NCBI GenBank assembly: GCA_003161835.1
Contig: PMNO01000625.1
Coordinates: 565 to 5,898 of the forward strand
Length of the DNA stretch: 5,334 nt
Direction: 5' to 3'
Source: Myxococcales bacterium
GTDB lineage: Bacteria > Myxococcota_A > Polyangia > Fen-1088
Shown here: positions 1-4,812 of the stretch, piece by piece
Layout of the letters: every line of letters begins with the position of its first letter
Numbering within the stretch: the first letter of the stretch is position 1
The notes under the pieces: model-generated
Seen by the model: only the letters and a program-made list of their open reading frames with translations
What the model was told of the DNA's origin: nothing
The model's database searches: none
Position numbers and translations under genes: made by a program

Positions 1-176
1 AGCGGCAGTTCCACTTCCTCGGCCCTTCACGCTGCATAGGTCAGCGCGGCCTGAACGTCGCCCTTCTCCAGATATGGATACGCTTCGTGCACGTCGCGCG
101 CCGCGACCCCCTCGGGGTGGGCGGCCAGGTGCCTAAGGATCGGCTCGATGAACTTGTCGTAGGTAGGTACAGGCAT
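1..176 (-). pseudogene. Chimeric remnant: Mrr-N-like start joined to DUF433-like C-terminus, with in-frame stop
   Basis: Reading from ATG at 176, the frame encodes 49 residues to a TGA at 29-27. Residues 1-32 (beginning MPVPTYDKFIEPILRHL and ending near ARDVHEA) resemble the N-terminal winged-helix segment of Mrr-type restriction proteins. Residues 33-49 (YPYLEKGDVQAALTYAA) are a textbook DUF433 C-terminal signature. DUF433 proteins are small, usually antitoxin-like proteins. Beyond the TGA the same frame continues RAEEVELPL to the window edge, which is how DUF433 proteins commonly finish, with Trp (TGG) often at the stop position. I therefore infer a single TGG to TGA change, or a stop that trims only the tail. 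Neither parent is complete: the Mrr catalytic domain and the DUF433 N-terminal half are absent. It lies 15 bases after the stop of the upstream small lipoprotein gene and has no clear Shine-Dalgarno. It could still be a translated 49-residue microprotein. The family assignments are from memory of the motifs. Confidence 0.5.
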
Positions 177-191
177 CGTGGTCGGCCCCGG

Positions 192-368
192 CTAACGGTA
201 CTGCCGTTCAGCGGCGGGCGCGAGAGGGGGGCCCGCAGTGCCGACCGACACGCCCGCCTGTCGGCCCTCTCCATCGCTGCTCTGGCGAGTGCCAGTACCA
301 GTCGAGGATGTTGTGGCGCACCCAATCAGGGTACTTGCTGCGACAATGAGCAGGTCCTTGGCTCGCAC
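192..368 (-). CDS. Small putative lipoprotein, 58 aa
   Basis: GTG start at 368, chosen because GGAGGA lies six bases upstream and because the signal peptide then begins directly at the start codon. The protein begins MRAKDLLIVAASTLIGC: two basic residues near the N-terminus, a hydrophobic stretch, and a good lipobox (LIGC) with Cys17 as the predicted lipidated residue. The remaining 41 residues are rich in Thr, Ser, Gly and Pro with no recognisable domain, and look like a disordered surface tail. A longer reading from an ATG at 434 exists but would place 22 residues before the signal peptide and start inside the upstream hairpin, so it is less likely. The gene follows the cysteine-rich lipoprotein gene on the same strand after 87 bases, but the hairpin between them suggests they need not share a transcript. 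The function is not recognised. The main doubt is whether so short a protein is real; the lipobox and ribosome site argue for it. Confidence 0.5.
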   Translation of the reverse strand: MRAKDLLIVAASTLIGCATTSSTGTGTRQSSDGEGRQAGVSVGTAGPPLAPAAERQYR

Positions 369-374
369 GTGATC

Positions 375-380
375 TCCTCC
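375..380 (-). promoter_or_regulatory. Shine-Dalgarno GGAGGA deciding the GTG start at 368
   Basis: GGAGGA on the minus strand, six bases before GTG. It is one of the two strong ribosome-binding sites in the window and fixes the start of the small lipoprotein. Confidence 0.6.
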
Positions 381-396
381 TGTCTGCCAACGTACA

Positions 397-438
397 GGAA
401 TTGCAGCGGCCGGGCGAAGCCCGGCCCGCTGCAATTCC
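397..438 (-). terminator. Long GC-rich hairpin between two lipoprotein genes
   Basis: The arms at 397-415 and 419-438 pair over 19 base pairs with one bulged base and a three-base loop (TTC on the minus strand). The arms begin GGAATTGCAGCG. The hairpin starts 17 bases after the stop of the cysteine-rich lipoprotein gene and ends 28 bases before the GTG of the next gene. No T-run follows on either strand, so a classical intrinsic terminator is not proven. It could also be an mRNA-stabilising 3' structure or one copy of a dispersed palindromic element. It is the strongest hairpin in the window. Confidence 0.55.
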
Positions 439-455
439 GGGTTGGACGGCGCGGT

Positions 456-833
456 TCAAGGGCACTGGCCAGCGCAGTGAACTACGCAGCGTCCTTCTTC
501 GCACGAAGTCGATAGCATGAGCCCACAATCCATCTTTACGGAGCAGACCTTCCCGCAGCCGGTTATTCGGTAGACAGCCTCGGCCGAGCCGACGTTCACC
601 GCTCGGGTGAAGACGAGCCCGTCTGCGCATGGGTCTTCGCAGCATCCCCAATTCACTAACGTGCATTCCGCCGAAGAGCTGCAGGCTGCGAGTGGGTCAG
701 CATCGACGGACACGTCGTGTTCGAGCGACGCATCGTTGCCGGGCGATCCGTCCGGTGTGCCGAACAAAGTTCGAGATTGGCAGCCTTGGGCCGCGCCGAT
801 GAGCATCAGGAGATGCAGCAGATGGATCCGCAC
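456..833 (-). CDS. Cysteine-rich secreted lipoprotein, 125 aa
   Basis: Start chosen at GTG 833, giving MRIHLLHLLMLIGAAQGC: a short basic N-terminus, a hydrophobic core and a somewhat loose lipobox ending in Gly-Cys18. GTG at 854 is an alternative that adds seven residues. The open frame itself continues to an ATG at 1124, but a signal peptide in mid-protein argues against that start. After a Gly/Asp/Ser-rich linker (residues 20-47) the mature part carries twelve cysteines at 51, 57, 64, 65, 69, 93, 97, 103, 111, 116, 120 and 124. Their spacing, including the CC pair and the closing GRCxxxCxxxC, looks like a small disulphide-stabilised outer-surface domain. An even count fits six disulphides. 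Proteins of this style (Cys, short spacer, Cys-x-Leu-Val, GCC) are frequent in myxobacterial secretomes, but no function is known to me. There is no good Shine-Dalgarno. A strong hairpin follows the stop. Confidence 0.7.
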   Translation of the reverse strand: MRIHLLHLLMLIGAAQGCQSRTLFGTPDGSPGNDASLEHDVSVDADPLAACSSSAECTLVNWGCCEDPCADGLVFTRAVNVGSAEAVYRITGCGKVCSVKMDCGLMLSTSCEEGRCVVHCAGQCP

Positions 834-920
834 TCTCGTCCGTCCAACGATCACGCGTTCAGCGGCGGCGCGCAAGCGCTGCAACGCGCGAGTTGGGCGG
901 TCACTTAGAGCCTGCGGCAG

Positions 921-1124
921 CATCGTGCATGAACACGACGAGTTTGTGGTGATTCTGCCAACCTGGCTGGCACTTTCAAAATCGAGACACATGGCTGGAT
1001 TGTCCGTTGGCTCGCAATAGCTCAACTCGTACTTCAAACCGAATCGGCGACACCGCGCCTCCAAGTCTTCCTGATACCGATCAAAACCTCGTTCGGAAAT
1101 GAGATCTGTGAATGACGACGTCAT
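921..1124 (-). pseudogene. Truncated immunity-type protein (TriTu-like N-terminal part)
   Basis: From ATG 1124 the frame encodes about 68 residues that look like real protein: an acidic, amphipathic start (FTDLISERGFDRYQEDLEAR) followed by CEPTDNPAMCLDFES, VGRIT and a Ser/Cys-rich run. The order 'NPxxxLDxES...VGRIT' is what I remember from small immunity-type proteins of about 100-120 residues, tentatively the TriTu group, in which a 'W-x-S-G-x-C-D-x-E-V-L-D' strand follows. Here the pattern decays at Thr-Asn-Ser-Ser-Cys, and the frame drifts on without homology into the cysteine-rich lipoprotein gene. In the +2 frame a short piece (VVFMHDAAAGSK, then TGA) roughly fits the expected continuation, so a frameshift near 945 is possible. 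The expected C-terminal third is absent. No neighbouring toxin effector is visible. There is no clear Shine-Dalgarno. The family assignment is tentative and rests on motif memory. Confidence 0.4.
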
Positions 1125-1150
1125 CCTGCTTGGCTCACTTGATCCGCCCG

Positions 1151-1185
1151 ACTAGTATTCTCCCCGAAATAGAACCAATATCCAA
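1151..1185 (-). promoter_or_regulatory. AT-rich patch, possible promoter for the 1124 gene
   Basis: An AT-rich island in otherwise GC-rich DNA. On the minus strand AATACT (1159-1154) resembles a -10 box about 30 bases before ATG 1124. TTGGAT and TTGGTT lie upstream, but at 20 and 13 bases, neither at the ideal 17. A GC hairpin (arms 1185-1191 and 1199-1205, AGCGCGC and its complement) sits just upstream of it. Confidence 0.25.
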
Positions 1186-1520
1186 GCGCGCTCCGGGCGC
1201 GCGCTCGTTAGCCCTGCGAGCGGAATCGGGCACTTGCGGGTGGCCGGTGGGGTGGCTGGCGCGTCTGGAGGGGCTGAGGTGCATTCAGAGCGTCACTCTG
1301 TCACCAAGGCCCCGAACACTCGGGCGAATCCCGTTCGACTGATGCTCGAGAGTGCGCTCCAAGTACTGGCGGGAACACGGCTCGGCTACCGAGCTCAGAC
1401 GACGCCCCATCGGTGGCTCATCGAACTCGACCACGGTGCGAAGTGACCGACGAGATCGCGACGGCCCCGTCCCCTTGCGTCGGACGTCGGCGACGGCATC
1501 GCGCCTCCGCGTCCCCATGT

Positions 1521-1526
1521 TAGCCT
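1521..1526 (+). promoter_or_regulatory. -10-like TAGCCT placed for a leaderless transcript
   Basis: TAGCCT ends six bases before ATG 1533, so transcription would start at or next to the A of the start codon. The 1533 gene has no Shine-Dalgarno, which fits leaderless translation. No TTGACA-like -35 is present at the usual distance. The same TAG(C/G)CT word appears upstream of two other genes in this window. Confidence 0.4.
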
Positions 1527-1532
1527 CCACGT

Positions 1533-1835
1533 ATGGCGACGCTGCATGCCCCCGTTCCGGACGGCCACATCGTGGTCGACGAGACGACCGATCTCCCGGA
1601 CGGGACCGAGATGACCCTGCTGGTTGTAGGCCGCGACGACGAAATGACGGACGAGGAACAAGCCGCACTCGAGGCGGAGATCGAGCGAGGGCGCGCCGAC
1701 ATCATTGCGGGGCTCGGTATACCCGCGGAAGAACTGCTGTCGCGCGTCCGCGCTTCGCAAATGAAGCTCGTCGTCGCCCCTGGCGCGACCGCCCAGATCG
1801 CAACGGAAACCAAGGAGGGAATCCATGGGAAGTGA
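1533..1835 (+). CDS. Antitoxin-like protein fused to a toxin N-terminal stub, 100 aa
   Basis: Residues 1-33 (with HIVVDETTDLPDGTEMTLLVV) have the 'grIVvDEptdLPdGteveL' pattern of small antitoxin-type proteins that precede RelE/ParE toxins. Residues 34-75 are an acidic-to-basic helical segment (DEMTDEEQAALEAEIERG, then AEELLSRVRASQ), where such antitoxins normally end. The frame does not stop there: residues 77-92 (MKLVVAPGATAQIATE) look like the first strand and helix of a RelE/ParE toxin. The last eight residues are encoded by the Shine-Dalgarno region of the next gene, and the stop lies inside that gene (11-base overlap). ATG 1533 is favoured by the conserved N-terminus and by the leaderless promoter-like box. 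If expressed, it should still fold as an antitoxin and could neutralise a related toxin elsewhere. The start and antitoxin part are fairly sure; the fusion reading is inference. Confidence 0.65.
   Translation: MATLHAPVPDGHIVVDETTDLPDGTEMTLLVVGRDDEMTDEEQAALEAEIERGRADIIAGLGIPAEELLSRVRASQMKLVVAPGATAQIATETKEGIHGK
1761..1808 (+). pseudogene. RelE/ParE-type toxin N-terminal stub
   Basis: Sixteen codons beginning at an internal ATG match the opening of RelE/ParE mRNA-interferase or gyrase-poison toxins (MKLVVAPGATAQIATE). The whole catalytic remainder, normally about 75-85 further residues, is missing and is replaced by the ribosome-binding site and body of the 1825 gene. Toxin and antitoxin share one frame here. 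In living pairs they usually overlap in different frames (ATGA). The bases CAAATGAAG would become CAATGAAG, with such an overlap, if one A were removed, so a one-base insertion may have fused them. Confidence 0.4.
1812..1818 (+). promoter_or_regulatory. Strong Shine-Dalgarno AAGGAGG for the 1825 gene
   Basis: AAGGAGG with six bases to ATG 1825, the best ribosome site in the window. It lies inside the end of the antitoxin-like frame, which predicts translational coupling and supports the 1825 start. Confidence 0.75.
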
Positions 1836-2235
1836 GAGCATCCACGACGATGATGCCTTGATCGACGTCGACGACACCTACGTAGATGGCGATGAGCTCC
1901 CGTGGTCCATCGTGTCTGTCGACATGAACGAGCAGACCGTTTCTATCGAGTGCCTCATGACACCATTGCGTACGGTTCCAGCCGCTGACCTGGAAAAGAT
2001 GAAGCGGCGCCTGACCACCCAGTGGAACGAGGCCTTGGCTTCCGGCGTCGTCGCAGTCGGCATCGGGGGCATCTACGAGGATCAGGACCATCTGCTTTGG
2101 ACGGTCAAGGTGGTGAACCTTCGGGATCGCACCGTGGGCATCAAACTGATGAACCCACCGCGGCGCACAATCTCCCTGGAACAACTGCGGGAGATGAGAT
2201 CACGAAAACGAGGGACAGATCAGTCGATCCGATAG
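1825..2235 (+). CDS. Unrecognised 136-aa protein with two tandem copies of a ~45-residue unit
   Basis: The start is fixed by AAGGAGG six bases upstream. The protein is acidic at its N-terminus (DDDALIDVDD) and basic at its C-terminus (RSRKR). Residues 19-62 and 84-127 align without gaps at an offset of 65: Tyr19/84, Asp21/86, Asp23/88, Leu25/90, Trp27/92, Val32/97, Thr38/103, Val39/104, Ile41/106, Pro47/112, Arg49/114, Thr50/115, Leu56/121, Met59/124 and Arg62/127 are all identical. Each unit reads as three or four short beta strands around an invariant Trp followed by one helix (LEKMKRR, LREMRSR), suggesting a small SH3-, KOW- or Tudor-like barrel, by eye only. No signal peptide or membrane segment is present, so it is probably cytoplasmic. 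It is downstream of, and overlaps by 11 bases, the antitoxin-like gene, in the place where the toxin would be. I do not recognise the family and propose no function; binding of nucleic acid or protein would be typical of such folds. Confidence 0.8.
   Translation: MGSESIHDDDALIDVDDTYVDGDELPWSIVSVDMNEQTVSIECLMTPLRTVPAADLEKMKRRLTTQWNEALASGVVAVGIGGIYEDQDHLLWTVKVVNLRDRTVGIKLMNPPRRTISLEQLREMRSRKRGTDQSIR
1879..2205 (+). repeat. Internal duplication: two units at 1879-2010 and 2074-2205
   Basis: The two copies encode residues 19-62 and 84-127 of the 1825 gene, with about 15 identical positions of 44. The similarity is at protein level and not obvious at base level, so the duplication is old. A 21-residue linker (63-83) separates the copies. 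Confidence 0.75.
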
Positions 2236-2255
2236 CTTCTAAAGAGGTTGCGTCC

Positions 2256-2275
2256 AAATCCGTGATGGGATTTTT
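2256..2275 (+). terminator. Weak intrinsic-terminator-like hairpin after the 1825 gene
   Basis: AAATCC (2256-2261), a six-base loop, GGATTT (2268-2273) and two further T. It begins 20 bases after the TAG at 2235. The stem is short and AT-rich, so it would be weak, but its position and T-run fit a terminator for the plus-strand pair. Confidence 0.35.
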
Positions 2276-2597
2276 CACCACCTCGATCGATTCCTCGGCT
2301 TGCGCTCGATCTCATGGCCTGCGCCTCCCCCGCCACCTTCCGCCTCCAGGTCCGATCAAGTCCAATCGTGGCGGGACCGCCACGAGCCGGCTCATCGTCG
2401 GGCTCGGGAAACCTAGACCGGGGATCATCGGCATGCGCGAAGGCGTGCGCCACGCCGCGGGCATGTACATGGTGATCACCAAAGCCGGCGTGCGCTTCTT
2501 GGCGGACACCACCGAGTCGTGGTGCTGATCGTCGCGTGGACGATGACCGCCTATTTCTTTTGGCGCACGTACGGGTGAAAGAGGAGAGAGACCCTGG
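2276..2597. other. 322-base convergent interval with no convincing gene
   Basis: It lies between the 3' ends of the plus-strand pair and the minus-strand ABM gene. I see a perfect short palindrome (2367-2384) and, on the plus strand at 2519-2578, a possible 19-residue hydrophobic peptide from a GTG (VVLIVAWTMTAYFFWRTYG) without a ribosome site, perhaps the tail of a lost membrane protein. Downstream of the ABM stop the minus strand has a pyrimidine-rich run (2594-2574) but no strong hairpin. Confidence 0.5.
2367..2384. repeat. Short perfect inverted repeat CGTGGCGG / CCGCCACG
   Basis: Two eight-base arms separated by GA. The loop would be too tight unless the inner pair opens. There is no T-run on either side. 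It may be a protein-binding palindrome or a weak bidirectional 3' structure between convergent genes. Confidence 0.4.
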
Positions 2598-2966
2598 TCA
2601 CGTTCCCGGGGTCGAGCCGAGCCGAGAGGACGGTACCGTGTCGCGTGACCCTTCGTACGACTCGACGACATCGTAGATTCCCGGCTCGAACTCGGCAAAC
2701 GTCAGCGCCTCCCGCAGATAGGGCGCGGGGGTCGGATCTCTTCGCATCGCCTCGTAGTCCTCTATGGTCCGCCACTGCGCATACATGGTGACCTTGGTGC
2801 CGTCGATGCTGCGATGAAGGCTCGACGACACGAAACCTGGTGCGAGTCGCACGGATGTTTCCGTCACCTTCATCAGCAGCTCGACGAGCCGTTGTTGGTT
2901 CCCCGGCGGAACGGTGAACACGTTGATGAAGGTGACGAGCTTCGCGCCCTTGGAGATGGTGGTCAT
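2598..2966 (-). CDS. Antibiotic biosynthesis monooxygenase (ABM) family protein, 122 aa
   Basis: Residues 10-103 fit the ABM / dimeric alpha-beta-barrel fold: first strand LVTFINVFTVPPGN, helix QQRLVELLMKVTETSVRLAPGF, strand VSSSLHRSIDGTKVTMYAQWRT, helix IEDYEAMRRD, and the closing strand after FEPGIYDVV. Members are small cofactor-light oxygenases (ActVA-Orf6 type), haem-degrading proteins or simply dimeric binding proteins. The sequence does not say which, and I see no residue that fixes a substrate. A tail of about 18 residues (SRDTVPSSRLG...) extends past the usual end. ATG 2966 is used, with no good Shine-Dalgarno; a TAGGCT box nine bases upstream suggests a near-leaderless start. It lies 77 bases downstream of the kinase gene on the same strand, so it may be co-transcribed or have its own promoter. 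No biosynthetic cluster is visible around it. Confidence 0.85.
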   Translation of the reverse strand: MTTISKGAKLVTFINVFTVPPGNQQRLVELLMKVTETSVRLAPGFVSSSLHRSIDGTKVTMYAQWRTIEDYEAMRRDPTPAPYLREALTFAEFEPGIYDVVESYEGSRDTVPSSRLGSTPGT

Positions 2967-2975
2967 CTCGCCGAG

Positions 2976-2981
2976 AGCCTA
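2976..2981 (-). promoter_or_regulatory. -10-like TAGGCT close to the ABM start
   Basis: TAGGCT lies nine bases before ATG 2966 on the minus strand, a spacing that would put the transcription start within two or three bases of the start codon. No good -35 (CCTTCG at a 17-base spacing). Similar boxes precede the 1533 and 4705 genes. Confidence 0.3.
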
Positions 2982-3043
2982 CCACGCGACCGTTCGAGCG
3001 AAGGCCGGCCATTGGCTCGAGTGACGGCGTTTGGGATGAGGTT

Positions 3044-4705
3044 TCACGCTGCTGCGACGGACGCCAATCGCGGTGCTCCGTCGATGGCGATGGTCTTGGG
3101 CTCGCCCACGCGCGGTGCCAGGTCGGGACAGAGCTCGGCCTTGTGTTTGCTCCACCACGCGTCCGCGCTCTCGCCGTTCCAGGGCTCGACCGCACACGCC
3201 TCGAGCCTTCGCCGAAGCTCGATCGCGCTGGCAGGGCGACGATCTGGCGCCTTTTCGAGGCAAGCGAGGACGACCGCCTCGAGCTCGGGCGGGACGGTGA
3301 CTCCTCGGGCCGAGAGGGGATCCGGTGCTCGGTGGAGGTGCCGAGCACAAACCTCCACGACCGATTTGCCGTTGAATACTTCGTGCCCGGCTAGCAGAAA
3401 GTAAGCGACCGCCCCGAGGGCGTAGATGTCCGTTCGGGCGTCGGCCGAATCCGGATCAACGATCGACTCCGGCGCCATGTAAAGGGGAGTGCCGGTCAAG
3501 GTGCTGGCGGCAGTCAGCTTGATGTCTCCCTCGACCGCGAGCTCTTTGACCAGGCCGAAGTCGAGCAGCTTCACCACGTCACGTTCGCCGCCCTGCAGAC
3601 AGAGCATGATGTTCGCCGGTTTGATGTCGCGATGAATCAGGCCGATGGAGTGGGCCTCGGCCAGTGCCCCGCAAGCCATTGTCAGGATTCGCACCACTCG
3701 GCCGGGCGCCTGCGCGCCGTCCACTTCGACGATGCGCTGGAGGGTCGCACCGTCGAGGAGCTCCATCGCATAGTAAAATATGCCGTCGTGGGTGCGTCCG
3801 TAGTCGAAGATCGTGATGGTGTTTGGGTGCGTGAGGCGCGAGGTCAACTGGACCTCGCGCTCGAAGCGAACGAGGCTGCTGGCAGCGTTGTCGGCCCTCA
3901 TCAATTTGAGTGCCGAGGGGCGCCGCATCATGCCGTGACGCGCCCGGTACACTTCCCCCATGCCTCCTTCGCCGATCTTCTGCTCGAGTACATACTGGCC
4001 GAGCCGCCGAGCTTCGCGAACCTCCACCCGCAATCCGTAGATGACCCGCGAGAGGACGGCGCACGTGATGGTGACGTAGCCCCAGAGCAATGCCGCGGTC
4101 GCGGGCAGCCAGGGATAGGCGTTCGAGTCGAGCGCACGAGCGGCGAGCCCGCCGTCAGCCGTCGCTACCAGGAAAGCAGACGCTACGAGCGGGGCGCCGA
4201 CCATCGCGGTGACGAGCACGGTGCGACGAGGGGCCGATGGGATGAGGGCCGCGCGAATGGCGAGGAGCAGTCCGATTCCCGCCACATGGAGCATCATGAT
4301 GTAGCCGTCGCTCATCAGCGCTCCCTCGGCGGTCACGAGGGAATGCTCGCGGGCGAACGCGCCCACGAGGTACCGTCCGAGCCAGGCGCACGATGTCACG
4401 TTGATGAGAAGACCGCCGCTCTCGAGCGCATGGGAGAACCGAACGGACCGCTGTCCTTTGTGGCTTAGCCACCAGAACAGTCCCGCGTGTGCGGTCTGGG
4501 CCAGGCCGATGAGCGATTGCGTACCCGGTTTGACGATCGCCCCGACCGCGCCGGCGACGCAGCTGAGCAGGCTGATGAAGAACATCACCTTCCAGAAGAG
4601 CGCGACCCTAATCTGCAAGAGCGCGCGGCTTTCCTCGCTGGTTGCGCCGACCAGTGACGCTCTCTGATTCTGCATGGGGTGACTATCGGCCCCCCAGTCC
4701 CTCAT
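3044..4705 (-). CDS. Membrane-anchored Ser/Thr protein kinase (Hanks/PknB type), 553 aa
   Basis: The N-terminal part has six predicted membrane helices (about 36-58, 62-80, 96-116, 134-155, 162-182, 200-223), placing both ends in the cytoplasm. A basic juxtamembrane stretch leads to a complete kinase domain at about 238-505: glycine loop GEGGMGEVY (245-253), beta-3 Lys267, probable alpha-C Glu284, catalytic HRDIKPANIM (358-367; Asp360, Lys362, Asn365), DFG 382-384, GTPLYMAPE (405-413), Asp426 and Arg489. All key residues are present, so it should be active; HRD marks it as an RD kinase regulated by activation-loop phosphorylation (Thr/Ser 398-406). A tail with Trp517-Trp518 follows. Unlike PknB there is no extracellular PASTA or other sensor, so the signal may be sensed in or near the membrane. 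This layout is common in myxobacteria. ATG 4705 is the only start after an in-frame TAG that keeps the full N-terminus, with GGGAG 11 bases upstream; Met11 is an alternative. The substrate is unknown; the ABM gene follows. Confidence 0.93.
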   Translation of the reverse strand: MRDWGADSHPMQNQRASLVGATSEESRALLQIRVALFWKVMFFISLLSCVAGAVGAIVKPGTQSLIGLAQTAHAGLFWWLSHKGQRSVRFSHALESGGLLINVTSCAWLGRYLVGAFAREHSLVTAEGALMSDGYIMMLHVAGIGLLLAIRAALIPSAPRRTVLVTAMVGAPLVASAFLVATADGGLAARALDSNAYPWLPATAALLWGYVTITCAVLSRVIYGLRVEVREARRLGQYVLEQKIGEGGMGEVYRARHGMMRRPSALKLMRADNAASSLVRFEREVQLTSRLTHPNTITIFDYGRTHDGIFYYAMELLDGATLQRIVEVDGAQAPGRVVRILTMACGALAEAHSIGLIHRDIKPANIMLCLQGGERDVVKLLDFGLVKELAVEGDIKLTAASTLTGTPLYMAPESIVDPDSADARTDIYALGAVAYFLLAGHEVFNGKSVVEVCARHLHRAPDPLSARGVTVPPELEAVVLACLEKAPDRRPASAIELRRRLEACAVEPWNGESADAWWSKHKAELCPDLAPRVGEPKTIAIDGAPRLASVAAA

Positions 4706-4738
4706 GACAAGCGCCGCTCCCGGACCCAGCGTCGCAAT

Positions 4739-4744
4739 AGGCTA
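4739..4744 (-). promoter_or_regulatory. -10-like TAGCCT upstream of the kinase gene
   Basis: TAGCCT on the minus strand, 33 bases before ATG 4705, with TTCTCG at a 17-base spacing as a poor -35. It would give a leader of about 26 bases containing the GGGAG ribosome site. It lies in the 107-base gap between the recombinase remnant and the kinase. Confidence 0.25.
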
Positions 4745-4812
4745 CCGCGAGGCGAGAAGGCCGAGAAAACGGGCAGATTCGGGCACCTCCGGAGTTGACG
4801 GAAAGCTCGTTA

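Larger units (their letters stand above)
1125..1532. other. 408-base interval with no convincing gene
   Basis: Several open frames cross this stretch on both strands, but all are Arg/Pro/Ser-rich, lack ribosome sites and look like chance frames in GC-rich DNA. Apart from the AT-rich promoter-like patch and hairpin near 1151-1205, I see a small stem (CCCGA, four-base loop, TCGGG) near 1313-1328. The rest appears to be plain intergenic DNA upstream of the 1533 gene, or the residue of a decayed gene I cannot identify. Confidence 0.5.

Noticed and set aside
87..515. A 142-codon plus-strand open frame
   Set aside because: It is opposite the small lipoprotein and the DUF433-like remnant, passes through the hairpin, and has no ribosome site or domain.
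1285..1446. tRNA-like words (GAATCCCGTTCGA) and open frames on both strands
   Set aside because: No acceptor stem, anticodon arm or cloverleaf can be drawn, and the frames have no recognisable protein motif.
2594..2651. Distant inverted repeat GGTCACG ... CGTGACC over the end of the ABM gene
   Set aside because: Seven bases with more than 40 between arms and lying partly in coding sequence; expected by chance at this GC content.
2551..3348. A 265-codon minus-strand open frame spanning the ABM gene and the kinase 3' end
   Set aside because: It crosses two well-supported genes in another frame and is Ser/Arg/Pro-rich with no motif.
3632..4468. A 278-codon plus-strand open frame
   Set aside because: It is antisense to the kinase gene, rich in His/Arg/Glu with no domain, and explained by the codon bias of the true minus-strand gene.
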